Source: Paenibacillus woosongensis
GTDB lineage: Bacteria > Bacillota > Bacilli > Paenibacillales > Paenibacillaceae
DNA: 64,000 nucleotides
Direction of reading: 5' to 3'
NCBI RefSeq assembly: GCF_009725165.1
Contig: NZ_WNZW01000004.1
Coordinates: 124,001 to 188,000, forward strand
The notes under the pieces are model-generated. The model saw only the letters and a list, made by a program, of their open reading frames with translations. It was not told the origin of the DNA and did not search any database. Both the position numbers and the translations under genes were made by a program. Within the stretch, counting starts at the first letter, position 1. Each line of letters begins with the position of its first letter. Shown here one piece after another: positions 44,969-54,717 of this stretch.

Positions 44969-46744
44969 ATGCTGGTCCCTATGAAAGAGAAAAAAAGACA
45001 GAGGCCGTATATTCCGTTCGGCTATAAGCTGATGCTTACATATATGTTCTTTATCGTCATTCCTGTCATTGCCATCGGCTATTTCTCGAATGCCATGTAT
45101 CAGGAGTCGATCCGCAAGCATGCCCGGACGAATACGCAGGCCACGCTGCTGCAAATTCGGGATAATATCGAATACAAACTGGAGGATGTGGAACGAGTTT
45201 CTTCTATTATATATGATGATTATTCCCTGGTTTTTCAGCTGCGCCATTTTGACAACGGATGGGATACCTATGACAGAACGATGAGAATTCTCAGGCCCAA
45301 GTTCCAGAATGCGATGCAGGCGGCACGGATCAATATTGCCATGTTCATTTTTTTGCAGAATCAGCATTTTAACGAAACCTATTATGGCTCTTTTGAACAT
45401 GAGAACCTAGATATGCTGGAACGCAAATACAATATATATCATTTGGACCGGCTAGTTGATCAAGAGTGGTACAGGACCTATCCCGAAGAGGAATACGGGA
45501 AAACGATGGTCTGGAAAAAAGTGCAGCGCGACGAGGAATTCGGGCGGATATCTCTGTTGCGGCGTATGGTTGATGTATTCCCGCTGGAAGTCAAGGAAGT
45601 CGGATTTATGCGTGTTAGCGCTCGAATTCAGGAGCTGTTTGAAGCGATGGACTATTTAAAAATCGGGGAGGGCAGCGTGCTGCTCTTGAGGGATGAGCAG
45701 GGGAAGATTCTATATCAGTCGGGCGAATTCCCCGCAGGCCGGAGAGTAGAAGAACTGTCGGAGAAGGATTATTTAACCATTACCGAAACCTTGAATGACG
45801 GGAATTGGAAGCTGCATGCCTATGTGCCAATGACAATTATGGAGCGGGATTCTGTGCGGGTCAGCATGTTTATATTAGGGACATGTGCTGTTTTACTGAT
45901 CGTATTCTCGGTCGCGGGCATGTTCATTTCGCGGTATTTCTCGGTACGCGTCATGAAAATCGTCTCTGTATTAAATGCTTTTCGCGAAGGCGACCTGCAT
46001 AAACGGATGCGCTACAAGGGCAAGGATGAATTTTCGCAAATCGCCTCCGCGCTGAATGAGATGGGACAGAACATCGATCATCTTATCGAACAGGTGTATC
46101 TGACGCAAATCGAAAAGAAGGAGGCGGAGCTGGAATCCTTGCAGGCGCAGATCAATCCGCATTTTCTGTATAATACGCTGTCTTCCATCAGCCGGCTGGC
46201 CAAATTTGGCGAAATCGACAAGCTGCAGAAGATGGTGCTTGATCTCGCCAAGTTCTATCGTCTTTCTTTAAATGAAGGAAGGACGGTGATCCCGATTCGC
46301 CATGAGCTGGAGCAGGCTGAAGCCTATCTCAATATTCAGAGGACAAAATACGGGGACAAGGTGACGATTTCCTATGACCTCGACCCGGAGATAGCAAGGT
46401 ACGTTACGATTAAATTGATATTGCAGCCTTTTATTGAAAATGCGCTGGAGCATGCGTGGTTTGGCGATGCTCTACATATTCGGATCGAGGCGAGAAAGAA
46501 CGGCGACAATATCGTCTTCAAGGTGATCGATAATGGCCTGGGCCTTCCACCTGCACTCATTCGCCGCATCTTCGACCCGGTGGAAGGCCAGAACGTCGGC
46601 TTCGGCATCCGCAACGTAAATAGCCGCATCCAGCTCCACTTTGGCGCTGAATACGGCGTAACGATCGGCAGCAGGCCGGGGATGGGGACGACGGTGCAGA
46701 TCGTCATCCCGGCCACTCCTTACTTCCCGGAGGAAGGGGTATGA
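44969..46744 (+). CDS. YesM-type sensor histidine kinase
   Basis: 591 aa. Two membrane helices (about 18-38 and 292-314) bracket an extracellular sensor; a HAMP domain follows, then the HisKA_7TM/YesM phospho-acceptor QAQINPHFLYNTL, and an HATPase domain with LQPFIENALEHAW (N box), VIDNGLGLP (G1) and GFGIRNVNSRI (G2). ATG 44969 follows GGGGAGGGAAG. The last 25 bp overlap the tail of aspA on the other strand. Confidence 0.94.
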   Translation: MLVPMKEKKRQRPYIPFGYKLMLTYMFFIVIPVIAIGYFSNAMYQESIRKHARTNTQATLLQIRDNIEYKLEDVERVSSIIYDDYSLVFQLRHFDNGWDTYDRTMRILRPKFQNAMQAARINIAMFIFLQNQHFNETYYGSFEHENLDMLERKYNIYHLDRLVDQEWYRTYPEEEYGKTMVWKKVQRDEEFGRISLLRRMVDVFPLEVKEVGFMRVSARIQELFEAMDYLKIGEGSVLLLRDEQGKILYQSGEFPAGRRVEELSEKDYLTITETLNDGNWKLHAYVPMTIMERDSVRVSMFILGTCAVLLIVFSVAGMFISRYFSVRVMKIVSVLNAFREGDLHKRMRYKGKDEFSQIASALNEMGQNIDHLIEQVYLTQIEKKEAELESLQAQINPHFLYNTLSSISRLAKFGEIDKLQKMVLDLAKFYRLSLNEGRTVIPIRHELEQAEAYLNIQRTKYGDKVTISYDLDPEIARYVTIKLILQPFIENALEHAWFGDALHIRIEARKNGDNIVFKVIDNGLGLPPALIRRIFDPVEGQNVGFGIRNVNSRIQLHFGAEYGVTIGSRPGMGTTVQIVIPATPYFPEEGV

Positions 46745-48159
46745 TGCAGGAATCTCGCTCCGGCAATTCCAGGCGAGGTCATCTCATGGGGATCGAGGAT
46801 TTCATCGAGCTCCTCTGGGGTCAACACTTTATATTCGAGGCATAGCTCACGCACGGAACGGCCCGTCGCAATGGCTTCGGCGGCGATTTTGCTGACCGTT
46901 TCGTAACCCAGATGCGGGTTAAGCGCGGTAATGATGCCGACGCTCCGATCCACGTAATCTTTGGCTTGCTCCACATTCGCCGTGATTCCTTCTAGGCAGT
47001 ATTTCTGGAACGATTGGAAGGCATTGTTCATGATGCTGATGGACTGCATCAGGTTGAACACGAGCACGGGCTCCATCACGTTCAGCTCGAATTGGCCGGC
47101 TTCGGCCGCCATGCCGATAGTGGTGTCGTTACCGATGACTTGGAAGGCCACCTGATTAATCAGCTCGGCCATGACCGGATTGACTTTGCCCGGCATGATC
47201 GAGGAGCCGGGCTGGCGGGCAGGCAGGGAAATTTCCCTGAACCCCGCTCTAGGTCCAGAGGCCATCAGCCGTAAATCGTTGGCGATTTTGGACATGTTGA
47301 TCATGCAAAGCTTAAGCGCCGCCGACGTCTCCGTATACGCGTCGCAGTTCTGGGTAGCATCAACGAGCTGGGCTGCCGAGAACATCGGATAACCGCTTAG
47401 CTCGGCCAGCAGCTTGACGACCCGTTTGATATATTTCGGATCTGCGTTTAGTCCGGTGCCGACTGCTGTAGCCCCCATATTGATTTCGAACAAAGCTTGT
47501 CTTGTCTGGTCCATTCTGCGAATGTCCCTTTCCAGCACGCGCCGGTAGGCCTCGAACTCTTGTCCAAGACGGATTGGCACGGCATCCTGCAGATGAGTCC
47601 GTCCCATTTTGATGACGCTGTCGAACTCCTGCGCTTTCTTCTTGAACGTATCGGCCAGCGACCGCGTTGTCTTAATTAGCCGGTCGAGCAGGTTCAGAAT
47701 GGCGATATGGTTCGCGGTAGGGAAGACGTCATTTGTCGATTGGGACATATTGACGTGGCTGTTCGGGCTAACCGCGGCATAATCGCCCTTCTCTTTGCCG
47801 AGAATCTCCAGCGCGCGGTTTGCAATCACTTCGTTGGCGTTCATGTTGATCGAAGTGCCTGCGCCGCCCTGAATCGGATCGGTAATGAACTGATCGTGAT
47901 AATGTCCGCCCATAATTTCGTCTGCTGCCTGGATAATCGCATGGCCGATCGCAGGGTCGAGCTGGCCGATGTCCATGTTCGCCTGAGCGGCCGCTTTCTT
48001 TACCAGGGCGAGCGCATGGATGAGCTCGGAATATATTCTGTATCCGGTTATGGGAAAATTCTCTACCGCACGCATCGTTTGGACGCCGTAATAAGCCTCT
48101 TTGGGAACTTCCAAAGAACCGAGGAAATCCTTTTCGATTCGGAATGAATGGTTTGGCAT
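46720..48159 (-). CDS. aspA: Aspartate ammonia-lyase
   Basis: Cytosolic enzyme interconverting aspartate and fumarate plus ammonia, 479 aa. FumC-superfamily motif GSSIMPGKVNP with the catalytic Ser on the flexible loop, TSINMNANEVIANRA, SPNSHVNMSQSTND and KMGRTHLQDAVPIRL are all present and distinguish AspA from fumarase C. ATG 48159 has AAGGAGAGGTGG upstream; the longer frame to 48228 has no site. Convergent with the YesM-type gene, with a 25-bp 3' overlap and no visible terminator between. Confidence 0.95.
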   Translation of the reverse strand: MPNHSFRIEKDFLGSLEVPKEAYYGVQTMRAVENFPITGYRIYSELIHALALVKKAAAQANMDIGQLDPAIGHAIIQAADEIMGGHYHDQFITDPIQGGAGTSINMNANEVIANRALEILGKEKGDYAAVSPNSHVNMSQSTNDVFPTANHIAILNLLDRLIKTTRSLADTFKKKAQEFDSVIKMGRTHLQDAVPIRLGQEFEAYRRVLERDIRRMDQTRQALFEINMGATAVGTGLNADPKYIKRVVKLLAELSGYPMFSAAQLVDATQNCDAYTETSAALKLCMINMSKIANDLRLMASGPRAGFREISLPARQPGSSIMPGKVNPVMAELINQVAFQVIGNDTTIGMAAEAGQFELNVMEPVLVFNLMQSISIMNNAFQSFQKYCLEGITANVEQAKDYVDRSVGIITALNPHLGYETVSKIAAEAIATGRSVRELCLEYKVLTPEELDEILDPHEMTSPGIAGARFLHHTPSSGK

Positions 48160-48256
48160 GATTCTTCCACCTCTCCTTATGTCTACAACTATATTGTAAC
48201 CTTTTTCAACAGCAGGATATCCAGTCAAGAGCCTGTTTTGTATCCAATGGCTCGGA

Positions 48257-49519
48257 TCAGAATTTATCCGTTAAATAAAATACGGAATTTTGAAACGGAA
48301 ACATAACCTGCAGCAGCTCGTTCACCGGAGGGTGCGCTCCCGGTTCCAATTGCACTACCGGGCAATAGTCGACCGTTATGTCGCTATTGTAGCCATGAAG
48401 CAGCATAGTCACCAGCCCCGGCTGCTGGAACTCCAGGGTGGCAGCCTTGCCGGAATCGTAATTCGCAACAATCGCTAAATGCTCCTCTTCATAAATGAGC
48501 AGGGCGGACTGCTCTGCGCAGCGCAGGGCTAATCTGAAGCTGCCAACTGACTCTTCACGCAGTCTTCGCTCCAATACCGGCTTCATGATCTGCAAGGTTT
48601 CGGTCAAGCGGATCATTTTCCACATCATCAGATCCGAGGCAGTCTGCTCCGCATCCCATTCCTTCAGAAGCGGCAGCAAAGCGTGATCAGGCGGCAGCCT
48701 GAACTTCCAAGTTTTTATATCCGGGTGCTGTGCAGCCAAATGGGATAGAATCGGCAGGATGGCAGACTCATGTCCTGGCAAATAGCAGAGTTCCTCAAGG
48801 GTGATGGCTTCGTTATCCCACGGATTTCGCCGCCCCAGACGGCCGTAGGCAGCAACGGCCCCATCCAGCAGAGCTGCGGACCAGGTGCCTTCCAGCCATT
48901 CCGCCGACTGCCGCACGTCCTGCCAGTAGACGGAATCCCGCACCCGTGATAAGGTTCGTTCCTGATTGGTTTGCTCATAAATGGCGGCAACCTGCTTCAG
49001 ATCGCCGGACAGCTCGAGAGGCTTGACCCAATAAGGGGAATGCACAGCCGTATCCGAATCCGGCGATCCTAGACTGATTCGGGAAGAGAATTGCTCCGAA
49101 GGCAGCCGATATTCCGTTTCCGGGACGATGCTCCAGCCCAATTTCTCATAAAAAGGATGGATGCTCGCGAAGAGCAACGACAAATCGTAACCTTCCTGCG
49201 CCATCCATTCCGTTAGCTTTTGCAAAATTTGCAGACCTAGTCCTTGCCCGCGGTATTCTGGTTTTGTCGCAACGCTGCCGATGCCGGCCACCTTGAGTGT
49301 TACATTCTCTACGCGGCAAATATAAGGGAAAATTTGAACCGTTGAAGCGATGACGCCATCCACAACAGCTACCCAGGTGGTATCAAAGCGGTAAGCGGTA
49401 TAGTGGTCAAGGCGGGATTGAAAATAAGATTTGCTGATTGGAAAACAGGTTTCCAGCAAATTATAGACCTCTTCCAGCTCGGCTCGGCTCTGAATCGGAC
49501 GAATCTCCATATTCGACAT
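48257..49519 (-). CDS. Eis-like GNAT acetyltransferase
   Basis: 420 aa. The N-terminal GNAT domain has GIGSVATKPEYRGQGLG (acetyl-CoA loop RGQGLG at about 90) and HPFYEKLGW; a second, degenerate GNAT region and a C-terminal sterol-carrier-like domain follow, the Eis architecture. Eis proteins acetylate amines, including aminoglycosides and protein lysines, but substrate cannot be read here. ATG 49519 has only a weak ribosome site. It shares direction with aspA, 98 bp apart, and may be cotranscribed. Confidence 0.85.
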   Translation of the reverse strand: MSNMEIRPIQSRAELEEVYNLLETCFPISKSYFQSRLDHYTAYRFDTTWVAVVDGVIASTVQIFPYICRVENVTLKVAGIGSVATKPEYRGQGLGLQILQKLTEWMAQEGYDLSLLFASIHPFYEKLGWSIVPETEYRLPSEQFSSRISLGSPDSDTAVHSPYWVKPLELSGDLKQVAAIYEQTNQERTLSRVRDSVYWQDVRQSAEWLEGTWSAALLDGAVAAYGRLGRRNPWDNEAITLEELCYLPGHESAILPILSHLAAQHPDIKTWKFRLPPDHALLPLLKEWDAEQTASDLMMWKMIRLTETLQIMKPVLERRLREESVGSFRLALRCAEQSALLIYEEEHLAIVANYDSGKAATLEFQQPGLVTMLLHGYNSDITVDYCPVVQLEPGAHPPVNELLQVMFPFQNSVFYLTDKF

Positions 49520-49727
49520 CTTAGGTCACATCCAATGCTTCAATTAGTTAACTAGATAAGTCTAATGTACCATGTTCCACAATATACCTACAATACAGAT
49601 AAGGCGGAACAATGAATTATCCACGTCCGCCTGAACTGCAACTTTATTCCCTTTTTTCACGTAATAAGTTTAAAGCATGCATTAACGGGTTAAGTAACAC
49701 AAAAGCAATGAAAGGAGCGTGAATAGT

Positions 49728-49889
49728 ATGGACATCATCGTTCATGGCGCATTGCCCTATTACTCCCAGCATCCAAGATCACCGATCATGCCTCTTTCCA
49801 GGAAAAATGACGATCCCCGCAAGTCCGTCCGGTTTAAAGATGTGCTTCACGAGAAAATGAAGGCAAACCGCGACAAGCAGCAGCGTTAA
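49728..49889 (+). CDS. Small basic protein, 53 aa
   Basis: Short ORF with a convincing ribosome site (AAAGGAGCG) eight to nine bases before ATG 49728. Sequence begins MDIIVHGALPYYSQHPRSP and ends in a Lys/Arg/Asp/Gln-rich helix (RFKDVLHEKMKANRDKQQR-type). No signal peptide or membrane segment. I do not recognise it. The spacing and composition suggest a real gene, convergent with the ABC permease gene on the other strand. Confidence 0.6.
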   Translation: MDIIVHGALPYYSQHPRSPIMPLSRKNDDPRKSVRFKDVLHEKMKANRDKQQR

Positions 49890-49906
49890 GCGGTAATTTA
49901 GCCGAT

Positions 49907-50596
49907 TTACCCGACGTCGGCTGTCTCCACGTTGCGAATCGTCCAAGCCGCTATAAGCACGCCGACAACAGCCAGGGCCAACGGAACGTAAACGATCGAG
50001 GCGATCGAGAACTCCGGATTGTGCGAGCCGATTAGCGCAACGATAACAATGGAGGATACGATCGTCGCAGGTACAGAATGCTTGCGCATGCCGAAATACA
50101 GGGGAATTAAGCTGGTGCCCGCCGTAGCAACCGAGAAGGTGAGCATCGATAACAGCTGCTTAAGCAAGAAGGCCGTATCTACGTTACCGGGAATGAAATG
50201 AAGATAAGAATTGAGCAGCATCAGCAAGCCTGCGGATAACAAATTGGTGACGAAGACGGTAATGAAAGTTAAGATCGTGATGAACAGAAGCTTTGCACCG
50301 AGCAATTTTTTACGGCTGATCGGATAAGAGAAGAGGATGAAGATGGTCTTATTCTTGTATTCTTCGACGATTAGTTTAGCTACTAGCACTCCGCCCAGAA
50401 TGACGCAGGTCACTCTTGCAATAGCCCCTACGACAATCAAGGCTTCATCTAAATCTCTGAGGGGAACTGCATTAGGAGTTTCTACATAATTAATCAATAT
50501 GAGTATGGCTATGATGCACAGGCTGGCGATAAACGCACTGCTGAAATACCACCCCAGCGAATGCTTTTTCAGCTCCAGCTTCATAAGCTTGATCAT
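49907..50596 (-). CDS. ABC-2 type permease
   Basis: Membrane protein of 229 aa with six helices, partner of the ATPase encoded just upstream (adjacent ends, no gap). VIVEEYKNKTIFILFSYPISRKKLL is the ABC-2 cytoplasmic motif after helix 2. BcrB/lantibiotic-immunity-like permeases have this size. The neighbouring two-component genes suggest a peptide-antibiotic detoxification or immunity exporter. Confidence 0.88.
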   Translation of the reverse strand: MIKLMKLELKKHSLGWYFSSAFIASLCIIAILILINYVETPNAVPLRDLDEALIVVGAIARVTCVILGGVLVAKLIVEEYKNKTIFILFSYPISRKKLLGAKLLFITILTFITVFVTNLLSAGLLMLLNSYLHFIPGNVDTAFLLKQLLSMLTFSVATAGTSLIPLYFGMRKHSVPATIVSSIVIVALIGSHNPEFSIASIVYVPLALAVVGVLIAAWTIRNVETADVG

Positions 50597-51532
50597 TTAT
50601 GATGCCCCCTTCATATGGTTGTTGCTGCGCTGGATAAGATCCAGGAAATATTCCTCCAGGGACATCGATTTCTTGTTGATAGCCTCGATTTCGATGTTCT
50701 GTTGTACTAACGCCCGGACAATCTCCCCCTGACCTATCGACGGGTCGTAAACGCGGATGATCCGGTCATGCATTACTTTGAAGTTGGAAATCCGCAGCTG
50801 GTGGTCCAGAATGGCTGCCGCCCGGCTGGGTTCAGCTGTAATTAACTCGATAAACTCCGTATTTTGCCCCCGAATACTATCCATGGACACTTCATCAATT
50901 AACCGGCCGTCGCTGATTACACCGATCGTATCTGCAATCTGCTCGATTTCGGCCAGCAGATGAGTGGAGATTAACAGGGTAATCCCGTACTCCCTGCTCA
51001 AGGTTCGGAACAATTGGCGCATTTCTTGAATTCCTAAAGGATCAAGCCCGTTTATCGGCTCATCCAGAATGAGCAGTTCGGGTCTGGTCATAATCGCTCT
51101 GGCAATGCCGAGCCGCTGCTTCATGCCCAGAGAAAATTCTTTCACCGGTTTCTGGCCGGTATCTCTTAAATGAACCATATCCAGAGCTTCTTGAATGGCC
51201 CGCTTGTTATGGTAGCCCATATATTCGCCATGCAGCTCCAAGTTTTGCGCAGCCGTCATCTTCTCATAAAATATCGGGTACTCGATGATGCTGCCGAGCC
51301 GTCCCAACACTTCGTAGGAAGCAGACGTCAGACGTTCGTTGAACAGCAGGATTTCCCCGGTTGTGGGCTTGACGAGATTGGTCAGCATTTTCATGATGGT
51401 TGTTTTGCCTGCGCCATTTGGCCCGAGAAAACCGTAAATTTCTCCCTTTCCGACCTTCATGTTTACATTGCTGATCGTTTCCTTCCCGTTATAGGCCTTG
51501 CTCAGCCCGCGGGTCTGAATGATATATTCCAT
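50597..51532 (-). CDS. ABC exporter ATPase (BcrA-like)
   Basis: 311 aa. Walker A GPNGAGKTT (about 37), Q-loop, signature FSLGMKQRLGIARA, Walker B LLILDEPINGLDP, and the C-terminal extension seen in BcrA-type antibiotic exporters. ATG 51532 is eight bases from AAGGAG; the ATG at 51538 is too close to it. It precedes the permease gene with no gap. Regulation probably by the two-component system encoded about 70 bp upstream. Confidence 0.92.
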   Translation of the reverse strand: MEYIIQTRGLSKAYNGKETISNVNMKVGKGEIYGFLGPNGAGKTTIMKMLTNLVKPTTGEILLFNERLTSASYEVLGRLGSIIEYPIFYEKMTAAQNLELHGEYMGYHNKRAIQEALDMVHLRDTGQKPVKEFSLGMKQRLGIARAIMTRPELLILDEPINGLDPLGIQEMRQLFRTLSREYGITLLISTHLLAEIEQIADTIGVISDGRLIDEVSMDSIRGQNTEFIELITAEPSRAAAILDHQLRISNFKVMHDRIIRVYDPSIGQGEIVRALVQQNIEIEAINKKSMSLEEYFLDLIQRSNNHMKGAS

Positions 51533-51603
51533 TGGCATGGCTCCTTCCGTGATCTTACGACCTCATTCTAGCTGCAGAAATTAACTTATTTGTGATATAA
51601 ATC

Positions 51604-52566
51604 TTAAGAAAATCTTACATTTGTCTCGGCTGCGCGGCGCAGCATGATCGTGAATACCGTCTTCTGGAAGGGCACGCTGCGCAGCGCAATCGATCCTTCC
51701 ATCGCTTCTACCAGCCTTTTGGTAATCGTCAAGCCCAGTCCGCTGCCTTGGAAGGCACGATTCCTTGATTCCTCGAGCGTAAACATGCGCTCAAATACAC
51801 GCTCCAGATTTTGCTCCTGAATGCCTTTGCCCCGATCCCATACTTCTATCGTCACGTGGGTTTCGTCTGCAGCAAGGGCCAGACCAAGCACTCCCCCGTC
51901 ATGCCCATAGCGGATCGCGTTGGAGAGCAGATTGCTTAAGACTCTCTCTAGTGCTTCCTCATTTCCATAGGCGTATATAGGATGGTCGGGAATGTCGATA
52001 ACGGCTTCCATCCCGCTGGATTGAACCCACTCGTACAAGGACAATATATTTTTACGGCAAATTTCATTCATATGTACTTTTATGATCTCAATCTGCCGGT
52101 CCCCGGATTCCAATTTCGCCAGGTCAAAAAAAGAATGGACCAACGCAATAATTTCGGTCGTTTTGTGCTGTACGTGGCGAAACAGGCGGCTTCGTTCGGC
52201 TTCATCCATGGCAGGATCGGCTTGAATCATTTCGACGTATCCCAGAATGACGGTAAGCGGCGTCTTTAAATCATGTGAAATATTCGCCAGCATTTTTCGC
52301 ATGGACTGCTCGGTTCTGGCGTAGCGAACCGCCATTTTCTGACTGCTGGCCAATACCCCCTCGATGTCTTGGACCAGCTCTTGCAAATATTTATCATCGG
52401 TAAAGAGCAGCAGCCGTTCAGAGGTTTCATTATCGACAATGCGTCTTAACTTGCTGGATATCTCTGCTAGGCTGGCATCACGCTTCTTTCGCGCGGCATA
52501 TTGAATCAGGTTCAAGCCGATCGACCCGGCAAGAAGGGCGGTCAAAAGCCACAGTAAAGCGGTCAT
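51604..52566 (-). CDS. Sensor histidine kinase, single membrane helix
   Basis: 320 aa. One N-terminal membrane helix (about 2-22) and no extracellular sensor, then HisKA with ISHDLKTPLTVILGYVE (phospho-His in SHDLKTP) and HATPase motifs NLLSNAIRYG, WDRGKGI and GSGLGLTITKRL. This is the layout of kinases that sense through a partner transporter. ATG 52566 overlaps the response-regulator stop (ATGA); TTG/GTG starts upstream would run into that gene. Confidence 0.92.
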   Translation of the reverse strand: MTALLWLLTALLAGSIGLNLIQYAARKKRDASLAEISSKLRRIVDNETSERLLLFTDDKYLQELVQDIEGVLASSQKMAVRYARTEQSMRKMLANISHDLKTPLTVILGYVEMIQADPAMDEAERSRLFRHVQHKTTEIIALVHSFFDLAKLESGDRQIEIIKVHMNEICRKNILSLYEWVQSSGMEAVIDIPDHPIYAYGNEEALERVLSNLLSNAIRYGHDGGVLGLALAADETHVTIEVWDRGKGIQEQNLERVFERMFTLEESRNRAFQGSGLGLTITKRLVEAMEGSIALRSVPFQKTVFTIMLRRAAETNVRFS

Positions 52567-53273
52567 TCCTGAAAATCTCCCAGCTTGTAGCCGATACCCC
52601 ATATGGTCTTGATATATTCCGGGGAGGAAGGATGATCCTCGACCTTGTCGCGCAGCCGGCTCATATGAACATTAATGATATTCTCATCGCCGTAGTACTC
52701 GTCTCCCCAAACAGAGCGGTAGATCTGCTCTTTGGTAAATATTTTTCGCGGATAGGTAAACAGCAGCTTCAGGATGCTCCACTCTTTGGCGGTCAGGTGA
52801 ATTTCACGCCCATGTTTGGTCAGCCGGATATTGTCGATATCCATAGTCACGTCCTTGACGGTGATGATCTTCGGGCTGTGGGAAGCGGAGCCTCCCGCAT
52901 TCGAATACTCCGTCGCCCGCCGAATTGCGGATTTGACGCGGGCGGTCAATTCAATCAAGGAGAAGGGCTTGGCGATGTAATCGTCCGCTCCAAAGCCAAG
53001 TCCCAGCGCTTTATCTACTTCGCTATCTTTCGCTGACACAATGAGCACGGGGACGCGGCTATGCTCCCTGATTTTTTTGAGGAAATCCATGCCGTTTAAG
53101 TAAGGCAGCATGAGATCAAGCAGCACAAGCGCGTAGCTCTGCTCGCCGAATAAGCGCAGGGCTTCCTCCCCGTCGCGGGCGAGCGTAATGGAGAACCCTT
53201 CTTTGGACAAGCAATTGATAACCATTTCGCTGATCGAACCATCGTCTTCAACAAGCAGTATGTTTTGATTCAT
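52563..53273 (-). CDS. OmpR/PhoB-type response regulator
   Basis: 236 aa. Receiver domain with LLVEDDGSI, phospho-acceptor in LVLLDLMLPYLNG (about residue 51), YIAKPFS, then a winged helix (TAKEWSILKLLFTYPRKIFTKEQI, VHMSRLRDKVE, IWGIGYKL). First gene of the RR-HK-ABC unit. Likely target: the ABC genes at 49907-51532. Confidence 0.94.
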   Translation of the reverse strand: MNQNILLVEDDGSISEMVINCLSKEGFSITLARDGEEALRLFGEQSYALVLLDLMLPYLNGMDFLKKIREHSRVPVLIVSAKDSEVDKALGLGFGADDYIAKPFSLIELTARVKSAIRRATEYSNAGGSASHSPKIITVKDVTMDIDNIRLTKHGREIHLTAKEWSILKLLFTYPRKIFTKEQIYRSVWGDEYYGDENIINVHMSRLRDKVEDHPSSPEYIKTIWGIGYKLGDFQE

Positions 53274-53433
53274 AACAGTTACCTACCTATTCTTTTGTTT
53301 TCCAGGAATTGGGCTATATATTGAACTTCATTTTACCACATTCGCAGTCTAGCATAGATCTTGACAGTTTAAAAAAATCAGAGTTAAATGGTTGAATAGT
53401 TTTGAATAAATTGTAAATAAAGAAGGCGCATAA

Positions 53434-54681
53434 ATGAACGCTCATTTGAAACAAATTCACCCGTTGTCCTGGACGATCATCATCGGCACGATTTTTGGCC
53501 GTACTGCAATTTCGATGAGCATCCCGTTCTTGTCCATTTACCTGATCCGCTCCATGGGAGCTACGCCGGCAGAGACAGGGATCGTCGTAGCCGTTAGCTC
53601 GCTGATCGGCGTATTTGCCAGCTTTAACGGCGGTTATATCTCCGATGTCATCGGCCGCAAAAAAGTGCTCTTCATTGCGATTTTCGGTTGGGTGCTCGTG
53701 TTTGTGGGGTTTGCATTTGCGAATAAAATATGGATTTTCTTCATTATGAATGCATTAAACGGTCTGTGCAGGGCGACGTTCGAGCCTACTTCCCGCGCGC
53801 TCCTTGCCGATATTACCCCTAAGGAAAGCAAGCTGCTCGTATTCAATTTGCGATATGCGGCCATTAACATCGGGGTTGTCGTCGGACCGCTGCTCGGACT
53901 GCAGGTAGGCGCTTCCGATTCCAATAGCGTGTTTTTAATAGCGGCTGTAGTATACGCCTGTTACGGCATCTGTCTGGTCGTGCAATTTTGGCGTTATCAC
54001 GAGCTTGGAGGGGCGAGCACAGAAAATGAGCAGCGGCTTAGCATCAGCGGGGCTTTGAAAGTGACGAGTGGAAACCGGACATTTATGCTGGTGCTGACCG
54101 GGATGATTTTCTGCGTGCTCGGTTATGGACATTTCGACTCGACACTGGCTCAGTACATGGAGATGAGTCCGCGAATCGAGGAGGGAGTCAAATGGTTCAG
54201 TTACCTGATATCGCTCAATGCGGTAGTTGTACTGGCGGTTCAATATCCTCTCGTTCGGCTCGCTGCCCGCTTTGCGCCGGCACTGCCGATCATTGCTGGT
54301 AATTTATTCACAGGGGCAAGCCTTATTTTATTCGGGATGTCGGACACACTTCCCTTTTTAATGATATGCGTCGTTATATTTACGGTTGGCGAAGTGCTGG
54401 TATTCACGGCAACGGATGTGCTTGTCGATCGAATAGCGGAGCCTGAGCTGCGGGGAGCGTACTTTGGCATGTTTGGTTTTAATAATTTGGGAATGGTATT
54501 GGCGCCTTTACTGGGCGGCTTTCTCCTCGAGGGTCTGGGGGTTGCTTCGTCGCAGCTTATCTTTGCTCTCCTTGGATTGACGACCTTTGCCGGCGTCCCA
54601 TTTTTGTATTTGGCCCATCGGAGCATGCTGAAGCTGGAGCAGGCTCGTGCCGAGCGGGAAGGACAAGCCGCTTCCTCCTGA
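53434..54681 (+). CDS. Major facilitator superfamily exporter
   Basis: 415 aa, 12 predicted helices. The MFS loop motif between helices 2 and 3 reads GGYISDVIGRKKVLF, and RAPAEPELRGAYFGMFG-type sequence lies between helices 10 and 11 (IAEPELRGAYFGMF). Similar to drug-efflux DHA1-type proteins such as YfkF or MdtH. ATG 53434 has GAAGGCG upstream. Substrate unknown. Divergent from the response regulator gene. Confidence 0.9.
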   Translation: MNAHLKQIHPLSWTIIIGTIFGRTAISMSIPFLSIYLIRSMGATPAETGIVVAVSSLIGVFASFNGGYISDVIGRKKVLFIAIFGWVLVFVGFAFANKIWIFFIMNALNGLCRATFEPTSRALLADITPKESKLLVFNLRYAAINIGVVVGPLLGLQVGASDSNSVFLIAAVVYACYGICLVVQFWRYHELGGASTENEQRLSISGALKVTSGNRTFMLVLTGMIFCVLGYGHFDSTLAQYMEMSPRIEEGVKWFSYLISLNAVVVLAVQYPLVRLAARFAPALPIIAGNLFTGASLILFGMSDTLPFLMICVVIFTVGEVLVFTATDVLVDRIAEPELRGAYFGMFGFNNLGMVLAPLLGGFLLEGLGVASSQLIFALLGLTTFAGVPFLYLAHRSMLKLEQARAEREGQAASS

Positions 54682-54717
54682 GGATGATATAACCTGTATG
54701 TTGGGCAAACGTCCACA

